Source of the DNA: Paenibacillus sp. S150
Lineage (GTDB): Bacteria; Bacillota; Bacilli; Paenibacillales; Paenibacillaceae
DNA length: 64,000 bases
Direction: 5' to 3'
Assembly (NCBI RefSeq): GCF_019352175.1
Contig: NZ_JACBYI010000028.1
Location: 1-64,000, forward strand
Within the stretch, counting starts at the first letter, position 1, and every line of letters starts with the position of its first letter. Made by a program: the position numbers and the translations under genes. Shown here piece after piece: positions 1 through 7,388 of this stretch. The notes below the pieces were generated by a model. That model saw nothing but the letters and a program-made list of their open reading frames with translations, was not told where the DNA came from and made no database searches.

Positions 1-79
1 CCTGGAATTTAACATGGAAATCCGAAGCCCGGTCCTCCTGGGGTAGGGGGAAGTGTGTCTTTTTCTCCACTTCGTCCAT
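1..79 (-). CDS. possible 5' part of a gene running off the window edge
   Basis: Reading the minus strand from an ATG at 79 the frame stays open for 26 codons to the window edge, beginning MDEVEKKTHFPLPQ. A GGAAG lies upstream but about 16 bases from the ATG, which is too far for a convincing ribosome binding site. I do not recognise the product and the stretch is too short to judge. It could be the start of a real gene or chance. Confidence 0.2.
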   Translation of the reverse strand, partial: MDEVEKKTHFPLPQEDRASDFHVKFQ

Positions 80-171
80 ATTTCTTATGGATAGTCTTCC
101 TTTTTATGTTATCTTTCGTGAGAGGTAGTTTCAGGTAGGCCTTGTAGCTATGGGCTTTCGAAATTTAGGTT

Positions 172-249
172 TATATGTTATACATTAGCCTTACCTTTCT
201 CGCTGAAACACGCCGTCCTTTTAAAGGACGGCGTAGCCGTTTCTGCTTG
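172..249 (+). repeat. interspersed stem-loop repeat, copy 1
   Basis: This copy has the ACCTTTCTCGCTGAAAC left arm and the GTAGCCGTTTCTGCTTG right arm of a family seen at least seven times in the window. Its centre, 211-233, is a perfect 11-base inverted repeat around one base (CGCCGTCCTTT/AAAGGACGGCG). The upstream TTATATG...CATTAGCCTTA segment is shared with the copy at 45.8 kb. It sits just downstream of acuA, where its transcript could fold, but there is no T-run to make it a normal terminator. Confidence 0.85.
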
Positions 250-271
250 CATATACGATGTGTCTGCAGGT

Positions 272-904
272 CTAGTACATGAACCGTTGCCTGAAACGAA
301 CCCGATCAAAGGTTTCCTGCGAGGACATTGGCACTTCCCGGCCGATGCGCACCATAAGGCAGTTGGCCGGATGGGAGCAAATCTCCGGATCATCCGTGGC
401 ATACCACACCATATCTACGGTTTGCATCAGCTTCTCCATCATTTGGCGGTATGCCCACACATCAAGCCCGCTGCCCTTCAGGTCCCAATGCCAATAATAT
501 TCCGTTGTGAACACGATGCAATTCTCCAGCTGTTCCCGCTCAAAAGCGCTGGCAATCAGCAGCTTCCCGAGCCCGCTTCCCCTGTAACCGTCCGCTACCT
601 CCACAGCGCCCAGTTCTATAAGGTCTTCCATTCCGCCCTGTGACCAGAGCTCCAGTTCATCCGGATAATGAAAAGTAACATAGCCTACGATCATGCGGCC
701 GGCAACAGCGGCAATGATCCGCCCTTCAGGCAGTCCGGCAATCTCTATAAGCGCCTCCAGCTGCTCATGCGGTTTACGGAAGGCGTCCAGATCAGGATGC
801 ATCTGCAGCCCTTTCAGCGTGTCTGGAGACAAGGGTCCGCTAACGGCAATTACATGTTCATGATAATGAAGGGTATGGGATACAGGGATTTTGCGGTGCT
901 CCAT
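272..904 (-). CDS. acuA: protein acetyltransferase AcuA (acts on acetyl-CoA synthetase)
   Basis: A 210-residue GNAT-fold protein, the same length as B. subtilis AcuA and recognisable throughout, notably AGLPEGRIIAA, GGMEDLIELGA, EYYWHWDLKG and DDPEICSHPANCL. In Bacillus AcuA uses acetyl-CoA to acetylate the catalytic lysine of acetyl-CoA synthetase and so switches it off. The gene is divergent from acsA, its expected substrate, exactly as in B. subtilis; the acuB and acuC genes that follow acuA there are not present here. The ATG at 904 is preceded by AAGGGAG at a good distance. The shared intergenic region carries a cre-like site, so catabolite control is likely. Confidence 0.95.
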   Translation of the reverse strand: MEHRKIPVSHTLHYHEHVIAVSGPLSPDTLKGLQMHPDLDAFRKPHEQLEALIEIAGLPEGRIIAAVAGRMIVGYVTFHYPDELELWSQGGMEDLIELGAVEVADGYRGSGLGKLLIASAFEREQLENCIVFTTEYYWHWDLKGSGLDVWAYRQMMEKLMQTVDMVWYATDDPEICSHPANCLMVRIGREVPMSSQETFDRVRFRQRFMY

Positions 905-932
905 GGCCGGACTCCCTTCGGTTCACTATATT

Positions 933-962
933 CTAGAATGTAACCGCTTCCTGTGATATACT
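933..962 (+). promoter_or_regulatory. weak candidate sigma-A promoter for acsA
   Basis: TATACT at 957-962 is a good -10 hexamer, but the bases about 17 upstream are a poor -35. The cre-like site falls in the spacer, where bound CcpA would block polymerase. A TTGACA at 995-1000 is a better -35 but has no -10 at the proper distance. The choice is uncertain. Confidence 0.35.
938..952 (+). promoter_or_regulatory. CcpA catabolite-responsive element (cre) between acuA and acsA
   Basis: The 15 bases ATGTAACCGCTTCCT fit every position of the consensus WTGNAANCGNWNNCW. The site lies in the 160-base gap between the divergent acuA and acsA genes, 34 bases upstream of acuA and overlapping the best candidate acsA promoter. 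B. subtilis acsA is known to be under CcpA control. Binding here is inferred from sequence only. Confidence 0.7.
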
Positions 963-1065
963 AATTCCGACATAAAATATTCACATTTAATCCATTGACA
1001 GCATTGTTTAAGAGAAGAGTCCCGCCCTTAAAGCTTAAATCAAACAAGTGAGGGAGGCAAGAGTA

Positions 1066-2790
1066 ATGGGGCAAGTCCACAGCGAAATTTTACCGGGCCG
1101 CGTGAAGCAAGCCAACATGACGGATTATTCCCGGGCAGTCAGCGAATTCCGGTGGGAGGATGTGGAGAAGAGCTTCTCCTGGCATGAGAGCGGCAAGGTG
1201 AATATGGCCCACGAAGCGATTGACAGGCATGTGCAGGAGGGCCGTGGAGCGGCAACGGCGCTTATCTACAGTGATCCGGCCAGGGAAGAAATGTATACGT
1301 TCTCAGACCTGCGTGAGAGGTCAAACCGTTTCGGAAATGTACTGCGCCAGCACGGTATCGGGCGGGGAGACCGGGTGTTTATTTTTATGCCGCGCAGTCC
1401 GGAGCTGTATTTCAGCCTGCTGGGCATTCTTAAGGTGGGAGCGGTAGCAGGACCGCTGTTCGAGGCTTTTATGGAAACGGCTGTTAAGGACCGGCTGGAG
1501 GACAGTGGAGCTGTCGCACTTGTAACTACGCCGGAGCTGCTGCACCGGGTCAAACGTGCCGAGCTGCCTGCGCTGAAGCATATTTTTGTGATAGGCGGCA
1601 CTACAGACAGAGAGCAGGGGCTTGTGAGCTATGAGGAGGAGACCGCCGCTGCCTCGGGTGAGCTGGAACCGGAATGGCTTAGTCTTGAAGATGGGCTGAT
1701 CATGCATTATACCTCCGGCTCAACCGGCAAACCCAAAGGCGTCTATCATGTGCAAAGAGCAATGATTCAGCATTATTATACAGGTAAAATCGTACTCGAC
1801 CTGCGGCCTGACGATGTCTACTGGTGCACGGCAGATCCCGGCTGGGTAACCGGAACGTCCTATGGGATTTTTGCGCCTTGGCTGAACGGGGTCGCCAATG
1901 TGGTTCGCGGCGGCCGCTTCAGTCCGCTGGACTGGTATAGAACTATCGAGCGGTTCGCGGTTACCGTATGGTACAGCGCGCCTACGGCGTTCCGTATGCT
2001 GATGGGGGCGGGCGAGGCCAGCCTGCAGGGCATCGATCTGGGCAGTCTGCGGCATGTCCTGTCGGTAGGGGAGCCGCTGAATCCCGAAGTGGTGCGCTGG
2101 GGCGATAAATTTTATCAGCAGCGCATTCATGACACCTGGTGGATGACGGAAACCGGTGCGCAGCTGATCTGCAATTATCCGGGAATGGATATCAAGCCCG
2201 GCTCCATGGGACGTCCGCTGCCCGGTATCGAAGCCGCTATTCTCGACGACAGGGGCAATCTTCTGCCGCCCTATTCGATGGGCAACCTGGCAATCCGAAC
2301 GCCATGGCCCTCCATGATGGGGACGATCTGGAACAATAAAGCGAAATACGAAGAGTATTTCCGCATTCCCGGCTGGTACATCTCCGGAGATTCGGCATAC
2401 ATGGACGAGGACGGTTATTTCTGGTTTCAGGGCCGCATCGATGATGTCATTAATTCCTCAGGTGAACGGATTGGTCCGTTCGAGGTGGAGAGCAAGCTGG
2501 TGGAGCATCCTGCGGTAGCTGAAGCGGGAGTGATCGGCAAGCCGGATGTAATGCGGGGGGAGATCATCAAGGCGTTCATTTCCTTGCGGGCCGGCTATTC
2601 GCCTACGGCAGAGCTGAAGGAAGAAATCGCCGCATTTGTCAAAGCGGGATTATCCGCCCATGCCGCGCCGCGTGAAATTGAATTCAGGGAAAAGCTGCCC
2701 AAGACCCGGTCCGGCAAAATCATGCGCCGCGTGCTGAAAGCCTGGGAGCTGCATCTCCCTGCAGGTGATTTATCCACCATTGAGGACTAG
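1066..2790 (+). CDS. acsA: acetyl-CoA synthetase (AMP-forming)
   Basis: A 574-residue ANL-superfamily enzyme, close to the 572 residues of B. subtilis AcsA. It activates acetate with ATP and CoA to acetyl-CoA. The P-loop motif YTSGSTGKPKG and the adenylate-site region WWMTETGA are intact. Near the C terminus PKTRSGKIMRR contains the catalytic lysine, which is the residue AcuA acetylates. ATG 1066 is chosen because AGGGAGG lies 9 bases upstream; a GTG at 1048 would put that Shine-Dalgarno sequence inside the gene. It is divergent from acuA and ends at a strong terminator shared with the convergent PBP gene. Confidence 0.96.
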   Translation: MGQVHSEILPGRVKQANMTDYSRAVSEFRWEDVEKSFSWHESGKVNMAHEAIDRHVQEGRGAATALIYSDPAREEMYTFSDLRERSNRFGNVLRQHGIGRGDRVFIFMPRSPELYFSLLGILKVGAVAGPLFEAFMETAVKDRLEDSGAVALVTTPELLHRVKRAELPALKHIFVIGGTTDREQGLVSYEEETAAASGELEPEWLSLEDGLIMHYTSGSTGKPKGVYHVQRAMIQHYYTGKIVLDLRPDDVYWCTADPGWVTGTSYGIFAPWLNGVANVVRGGRFSPLDWYRTIERFAVTVWYSAPTAFRMLMGAGEASLQGIDLGSLRHVLSVGEPLNPEVVRWGDKFYQQRIHDTWWMTETGAQLICNYPGMDIKPGSMGRPLPGIEAAILDDRGNLLPPYSMGNLAIRTPWPSMMGTIWNNKAKYEEYFRIPGWYISGDSAYMDEDGYFWFQGRIDDVINSSGERIGPFEVESKLVEHPAVAEAGVIGKPDVMRGEIIKAFISLRAGYSPTAELKEEIAAFVKAGLSAHAAPREIEFREKLPKTRSGKIMRRVLKAWELHLPAGDLSTIED

Positions 2791-2813
2791 TGCAGCGTTT
2801 CAGGAAAAAATGA

Positions 2814-2854
2814 AAAAACACCGTTGCCGGTCTATTGCCGGCAACGGTGTTTTT
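2814..2854 (+). terminator. bidirectional terminator between acsA and the PBP gene
   Basis: The arms CACCGTTGCCGG (2819-2830) and CCGGCAACGGTG (2838-2849) pair perfectly over 12 bases with a 7-base loop, followed by TTTTT and preceded by an A-run. It can therefore stop transcripts from both convergent genes. Confidence 0.93.
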
Positions 2855-2885
2855 CAAGGGTCTGGGGGAACAGCAGACTTAAATA

Positions 2886-5789
2886 TTATGGTGTGCCTGC
2901 TGCCGCATTTCCGGGGCCTGCGTTTCCGCCGCCGGCAGGAACCTCAGCATCCCCCGGCGGCTGGATAATAATCATGCCGGGATCTTCGGTGCTGCCGGGC
3001 TCCAGTCCGGGGTCCGGTGTAGCTTCTGCACCGGGCAATTCTTCCGGCGGCGGCGTTGTCTCCGGTGTTGGAATTGCCCCTGCTACACTGCCGGAAGCCG
3101 TCTCATGACCGGCCACATCCACGGCAGCCACGTAGAAGGAGGCGTTCGCGCTGGCGGGAGTGCCCGGTGTGAAGGTAGTTCCTTCACCAACGGCCAGGAT
3201 GGCCTGCTTCTGGAACGCTCCTCCGTTCAGCGAGCGGTACAAGCGGTAGCCGACAACATCGGGCGACCCGCTGGGCGTGAAGGTAATTACCGCTTTGCCC
3301 GTGCTGTAGGATACATCCACTGTACCGGGAGGCGATGGGGCTGTTCCGTCATCCACACGCGGATCAACCTCTGTCGGGAAATCGGACTTGGCATCCGCCG
3401 GCAGATAGTATTCCAGCGGTTCATGCTCTTTCATCGCCGGGAAGGCGGCAAGCAGCTCCTTCACCAGATCCTGAATCGGTTTGTCGCGTTTGACTACAAT
3501 CTTCTCTTTGAGGAAATCCTCCGGTGTTCCGTCCAAAGGAAGATAATTCACACCGTTGTACGTAATATATTTGGCGTTGGAAATTCCGTCATCGCTTGCG
3601 GTCGGCACATATTTCTGATTGAATACATCGGTGGTGAATTTGTCGGTCAGGCTGGCAGGCAGCTTTCCGCTGTATGCAGATACAGTCTTTTTCACGATGC
3701 CTTCGGGCTTGGGGAATTCCTTCGTGACAAATAGCTCTGGCTGCTTCTCAATAACGGCATTCATTACCTTGGTCCATAGGGTCTGTGCCTGGCGTTTTTG
3801 GGTATCGCCCTGAAGGGTATTGATTTGTTCCTTGTAGCCGACCCACATGCCAAGTGTCACATCCGGTGTGTAGCCCATAAACCACACATCCCCGTAGTTT
3901 TGGGTTGAACCGGTTTTGCCGACGATAGGCACATCTTTGAAATGCTCATAATTTCTTCTGACAGTGCTTGCTGTTCCATCAGTAATGACTGTGCGCAGCA
4001 TATCCGTCATAAGATAAGCAGTCTGCTCAGAGTATACCTGCTCCGGATTAACTTTATGCTGGTAGATGATTTTACCCTGTGAATCCACAATCTTCTCAAT
4101 CATATAGGCGTCATTGAATGCTCCCTGATTTCCGATTGAAGAGTAGGCATTTGTTAATTCCTCAACAGTAACCCCATAGCGGAGACCGCCGATAACACCA
4201 GTCTGCGCACTGTAATCATTATCTTGAATCGTGGTAATGCCCAGCTTCTTGGCAAAAGTCCAAGCGTTCTCGATCCCGACCTTCTCGTTGAACAGCTTGA
4301 GCGCCGGCAGATTCAAGGATTGGTTAAGCGCATAGCGGGCTGTGACCAGTCCCTGGTAACGGTTGTTGGCATTCTTGGGAATGTGGAAGCCTTTGCTGCC
4401 GTCCTTCAGAATGATCGGCGCATCATCGAGGATGCCTGCCGGCTGAATCAGCCCGGCGTCCAGCGCCGGCAGATAAGCGGCAATCGGCTTCATCGTTGAA
4501 CCGGGCTGCCGTACCATCTGGGTGGCATAGTTCATCTGTTCAATATTGAAGTCGCGGCCTTCGATCATGCCAAGGATCGCACCGGTCTTGTTGTCGATCA
4601 TCATGCCGGCGGTCTGTTCCTTGCCTCTGGCTTCGCTGTCCTTGGTGAAGTTGTCGCTGTCTTCCGAGACGCTGTGCATCGCACTGTATACTTTTTTGTC
4701 AATTGTCGTGTAGACGCGGTAGCCTCCGGTCATAAGCTGCTGGCGCGCTTCCTCAAGCAGTGCAGCGGAAGCCTCCGTAGAAGAGTCATTCGGATCCACC
4801 ACGCCATTCTTGCCTTCATTGATGGACAGGAGGATCTCGGCCGCCTTGCGTTCAGTCTCAAGCATCAGATAAGGGTATGTAGCATAAGCCTTTTTCGTAT
4901 GCGGCGCAAGAGAACCCTTAATATCAAATTGGAGTGCTTCGTTGTACTGGGAGGAAGTGATCTTGTTCTCCTCCAGCATCCGGCGCAGCACAAGCTTCTG
5001 GCGTTCCATGGCACGGTTGAATGCCGTTTCATTAAATTCACCGACTCCATTGAATGCGGAGTATTTGGAGGGAAGCTGGGGAAGCCCGGCCAAATAGGCG
5101 GCCTGGGCGGTATTCAGCTTATCCAGATCATCCAGTCCAAAGATCCCTTTGGCCGCGGCCTTGATGCCATACACATTGTAACCGTTCGATCCGTTGCCGA
5201 AAGGAACCTTATTTAAATAGGCAGTTAAAATCTCCTGCTTGGACAGATAGCGCTCCAGCCTAAGAGACAGCAGAATCTCCTTGATTTTGCGATCCTCTGT
5301 ACGGTCCAGGTTCAAGAACACGCGCCGTGCCAATTGCTGGGTCAGGGTACTGCCGCCGGTCTGAACGGATTCATTCAGCAGCTTTTGCTTCACGGCCCGC
5401 AGGGTGCCATTGAAATCGACCCCTTTATGATTGTAGAAATTATTGTCCTCTATGGCGAGAACGGCATCAATCACAAGCTGGGGAATATTGTTGAATTCTA
5501 CAAGCCGGCGGTCCTCTTCGGTCCGGAGCTGGCCGATCGGTTGGCCATCACGGAAATACGCAAAACCGGTGATGGCATTCTGGCTGACTTGCTGTTGGAT
5601 CAATTCTTCGGAGCGGACAGGATCATCTTTCACTATGGAAGTGACATATCCTGCAACAGCGCCGCCGGCAAACAATAGACCCATAATGCCGAGTATAAAC
5701 ATCCACTTCACGACGGAGCCGAACCTGCGGAGCCAGGATCTACGGGGTGGACGCTGCTTTGCGTTCTTCTTTTTGTTCTCCTCAACCAT
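2886..5789 (-). CDS. class A penicillin-binding protein (PBP1A family) with FN3 domain
   Basis: A 967-residue bifunctional peptidoglycan synthase. The order is: a short basic cytoplasmic tail, one membrane segment (about residues 27-52), a GT51 glycosyltransferase with EDNNFYNHKG and GGSTLTQQLA, a transpeptidase with the serine motif STMK, the SLN motif and KTGST, then a fibronectin type III domain (PPGTVDVSY to VDVAGHETA) and a proline/glycine-rich tail. It polymerises and cross-links cell wall outside the membrane. The ATG at 5789 has AAAGGAGG upstream; the open frame continues 98 codons further, but that stretch is repeat-containing 5' DNA. An extended -10 TGCTATAAT lies just upstream. The exact PBP name is uncertain. 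Confidence 0.93.
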   Translation of the reverse strand: MVEENKKKNAKQRPPRRSWLRRFGSVVKWMFILGIMGLLFAGGAVAGYVTSIVKDDPVRSEELIQQQVSQNAITGFAYFRDGQPIGQLRTEEDRRLVEFNNIPQLVIDAVLAIEDNNFYNHKGVDFNGTLRAVKQKLLNESVQTGGSTLTQQLARRVFLNLDRTEDRKIKEILLSLRLERYLSKQEILTAYLNKVPFGNGSNGYNVYGIKAAAKGIFGLDDLDKLNTAQAAYLAGLPQLPSKYSAFNGVGEFNETAFNRAMERQKLVLRRMLEENKITSSQYNEALQFDIKGSLAPHTKKAYATYPYLMLETERKAAEILLSINEGKNGVVDPNDSSTEASAALLEEARQQLMTGGYRVYTTIDKKVYSAMHSVSEDSDNFTKDSEARGKEQTAGMMIDNKTGAILGMIEGRDFNIEQMNYATQMVRQPGSTMKPIAAYLPALDAGLIQPAGILDDAPIILKDGSKGFHIPKNANNRYQGLVTARYALNQSLNLPALKLFNEKVGIENAWTFAKKLGITTIQDNDYSAQTGVIGGLRYGVTVEELTNAYSSIGNQGAFNDAYMIEKIVDSQGKIIYQHKVNPEQVYSEQTAYLMTDMLRTVITDGTASTVRRNYEHFKDVPIVGKTGSTQNYGDVWFMGYTPDVTLGMWVGYKEQINTLQGDTQKRQAQTLWTKVMNAVIEKQPELFVTKEFPKPEGIVKKTVSAYSGKLPASLTDKFTTDVFNQKYVPTASDDGISNAKYITYNGVNYLPLDGTPEDFLKEKIVVKRDKPIQDLVKELLAAFPAMKEHEPLEYYLPADAKSDFPTEVDPRVDDGTAPSPPGTVDVSYSTGKAVITFTPSGSPDVVGYRLYRSLNGGAFQKQAILAVGEGTTFTPGTPASANASFYVAAVDVAGHETASGSVAGAIPTPETTPPPEELPGAEATPDPGLEPGSTEDPGMIIIQPPGDAEVPAGGGNAGPGNAAAGTP

Positions 5790-5817
5790 CGACGTTAATC
5801 CTCCTTTTAACGGAACT

Positions 5818-5826
5818 ATTATAGCA
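5818..5826 (-). promoter_or_regulatory. extended -10 promoter of the PBP gene
   Basis: On the minus strand the sequence is TGCTATAAT, a perfect extended -10 element. The region 17 bases further upstream is a poor -35 (CATTCA), as is common for extended -10 promoters. Transcription would start about 20 bases before the ATG's GGAGG. Confidence 0.65.
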
Positions 5827-5845
5827 CAATTTGGCGATTTTGAAT

Positions 5846-6235
5846 GCGCTTCTGCCCCGGGCGGCTTTTTAGCTTTGTCTTGACTTTTATTTGCCAAGCT
5901 GCACCTGGTATAGGCGGGCCAGACCATGCTCACAGCAGAATTAGGGCTCCAAACGCACAGGTGAAGTAGGAATAACAAAACGGCTATGCCCTCCTTGACT
6001 GGACAACGGGCTGTTGGGATTTCAGGTGTACGGTTGCCTGCTGAAACCCGGAGGGAGTCCAACCAAGTGGAAAAAGTGAACATATTTCTCCCCGCAACCC
6101 TTTTTCGCCAGCGTTAGTGGGAAAAGGATAACTAAATCGTCCGATTTTCCCTTTCAGGGGAATCTGCTTCAATTAAATCTACTTTTTACCACTATTCCTT
6201 CTGCCGAAAATTCTTCCGTCCATTTAATCGGTTAA
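5846..6235. other. intergenic DNA between the PBP gene and rpsD
   Basis: About 390 bases with no gene that I can support. A minus-strand frame running into the PBP frame is open here but has no ribosome binding site or family resemblance. The part from 6064 onward carries degenerate copies of the TTAGTG-type short repeat. Confidence 0.6.
6064..6196. repeat. TTAGTG-type short repeats, three degenerate copies
   Basis: The clearest copy, 6114-6137 (TTAGTGGGAAAAGGATAACTAA...), matches the family clustered at 27.8-28.0 kb. An inverted partner lies at 6175-6196 (AAATCTACTTTTTACCACTATT) and a weaker direct copy at 6064-6083 (CAAGTGGAAAAAGTGAACAT). Each full unit begins TTAGTG and ends with a reverse match (ACTAA). 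Confidence 0.65.
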
Positions 6236-6268
6236 TAAAAAAAGCCCCCGGACTGCTCCGGGGGCTTT
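6236..6268 (-). terminator. terminator of rpsD
   Basis: On the minus strand AAAGCCCCCGG and CCGGGGGCTTT form an 11-base stem with a 6-base loop, followed by a T-rich run (TTTTTTTATT). It lies 26 bases after the rpsD stop codon. Confidence 0.93.
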
Positions 6269-6293
6269 GATCGTTTTCGCTGCAAGCGAAATC

Positions 6294-6893
6294 TTAACGG
6301 TTGTAGAATTCGACGATTTGCTTCTCATCGATATCCTGGGACAGCTCGGCACGTTCTGGCAAACGGATATATTTGCCTTCGAAAGAGCCGTCAGCATATT
6401 CCAGATAACCTGGAAGGTGGGAGCGGTTTTCCAGAGCTTCTTTGATGGAAGCCATAGCGCGGCTTCTTTCGCGAAGTCCGATAACGTCGCCCACGCTTAC
6501 GCGGTAAGAAGCGATGTCGACTTTTTTACCGTTAACGGTAACGTGTCCATGGGATACCAGCTGACGCGCACCGGCGCGGGAGTTGGCAAAACCAAGACGG
6601 TATACCAGGTTGTCCAAACGGCTTTCGAGCAGGAACATAAAGTTTTCGCCCGCAATACCCTGGAGCTTTTGTGCTTTGGTGAAGAGGGTTTTAAACTGCT
6701 TTTCACCCAAGCCGTACATGTGGCGCAGTTTTTGTTTTTCCAAAAGCTGCATTCCGTAGTTACTTACTTTTCTGCGTTGGTTAGCGCCGTGCTGTCCTGG
6801 CGGAAAAGGGCGTTTCAGGTCTTTGCCCGTACCGCTGAGGGAAATGCCCAGACGGCGGCTGAGTTTAAATTTAGGTCCGGTGTAACGTGCCAT
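6294..6893 (-). CDS. rpsD: 30S ribosomal protein S4
   Basis: A 199-residue protein matching bacterial S4 from end to end (MARYTGPKFKLSRRLGISL start, GQHGANQRRK, the S4 RNA-binding domain SRAGARQLVSHGHVTVNG, and the IVEFYNR end). S4 is a primary 16S rRNA binding protein that nucleates assembly of the small subunit. As in B. subtilis it stands as a single-gene unit away from the alpha operon, with its own promoter, a long leader and a strong terminator. The ATG follows AAAGGAG at a normal distance. Confidence 0.98.
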   Translation of the reverse strand: MARYTGPKFKLSRRLGISLSGTGKDLKRPFPPGQHGANQRRKVSNYGMQLLEKQKLRHMYGLGEKQFKTLFTKAQKLQGIAGENFMFLLESRLDNLVYRLGFANSRAGARQLVSHGHVTVNGKKVDIASYRVSVGDVIGLRERSRAMASIKEALENRSHLPGYLEYADGSFEGKYIRLPERAELSQDIDEKQIVEFYNR

Positions 6894-7083
6894 GTTATAG
6901 TAGACTCCTTTATAATTGAAATTTCATGTTAGGGCCTATTTGCGCCGCAAATCGTATCCGTGAAAGCATTTATGAGGGTTTCACACTGCCGGGGAAGTTC
7001 AGCCGCTGCCCTGGCAGTAACGAGATGCGTGAGGGTGACACAACGTTACGCCCAATTAAGACTTGTTACAGTCTTGTTCAACA
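6894..7083 (-). promoter_or_regulatory. long rpsD leader, likely S4 autoregulatory RNA
   Basis: From the predicted start near 7083 to the rpsD ATG there is an untranslated leader of about 190 bases with possible stems, for example CTGCC/GGCAG arms around 6993-7016. In B. subtilis S4 binds the leader of its own mRNA and represses translation; the leader length and position here fit this. I have not folded it, and a match to the known leader model is inferred. Confidence 0.5.
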
Positions 7084-7089
7084 ATAAAT

Positions 7090-7117
7090 ATTATATGAAA
7101 ACAACTGATAAAGTCAA
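7090..7117 (-). promoter_or_regulatory. sigma-A promoter of rpsD
   Basis: On the minus strand TTGACT, a 16-base spacer and TATAAT form a near-consensus vegetative promoter. It is the only strong one upstream of rpsD. Confidence 0.8.
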
Positions 7118-7300
7118 GAGCGGCTTTAAAGAGATTTTGTCTATCTTTGTCGTTAGTTCTTTGGTCCTAAAAAAAATCCCGGTTTTGAGGAAAATATAAT
7201 GCAATACCTAAAGAAAGGGAGTAAAATATAACTAATTAGATGTTATCGGAAAGATTTTTTTGAAGATAAGAATTTTTGTGTTTTTTCATTCCAAAATTAT

Positions 7301-7362
7301 CCTTCTCTTTCTTGCTGAAACGGTACCGCCCTTCTGGAGGACGGCACTGTCGTTTCTGCTTG
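7301..7362 (+). repeat. interspersed stem-loop repeat, copy 2
   Basis: CTTTCTTGCTGAAACGGTACCG, then CCTTCTGGAGGACGG, then GTCGTTTCTGCTTG: the same arms as the other copies, with the central CCGCCCTTC/GGAGGACGG less perfectly paired. It ends 26 bases before the ATG of the cyclase gene and so would be in that gene's leader. The remaining AT-rich DNA from 7118 to 7300 shows several TATAAT-like strings but no clear full promoter. Confidence 0.8.
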
Positions 7363-7388
7363 TTTGAGATGCAAAGGGGATCCTTTTT

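Noticed and set aside
995..1000. TTGACA as the -35 of acsA
   Set aside because: No -10 like sequence occurs 15-19 bases downstream.
5790..6083. 98-codon upstream extension of the PBP gene
   Set aside because: It contains promoter and repeat sequence, lacks a ribosome binding site, and the real ATG at 5789 has AAAGGAGG.
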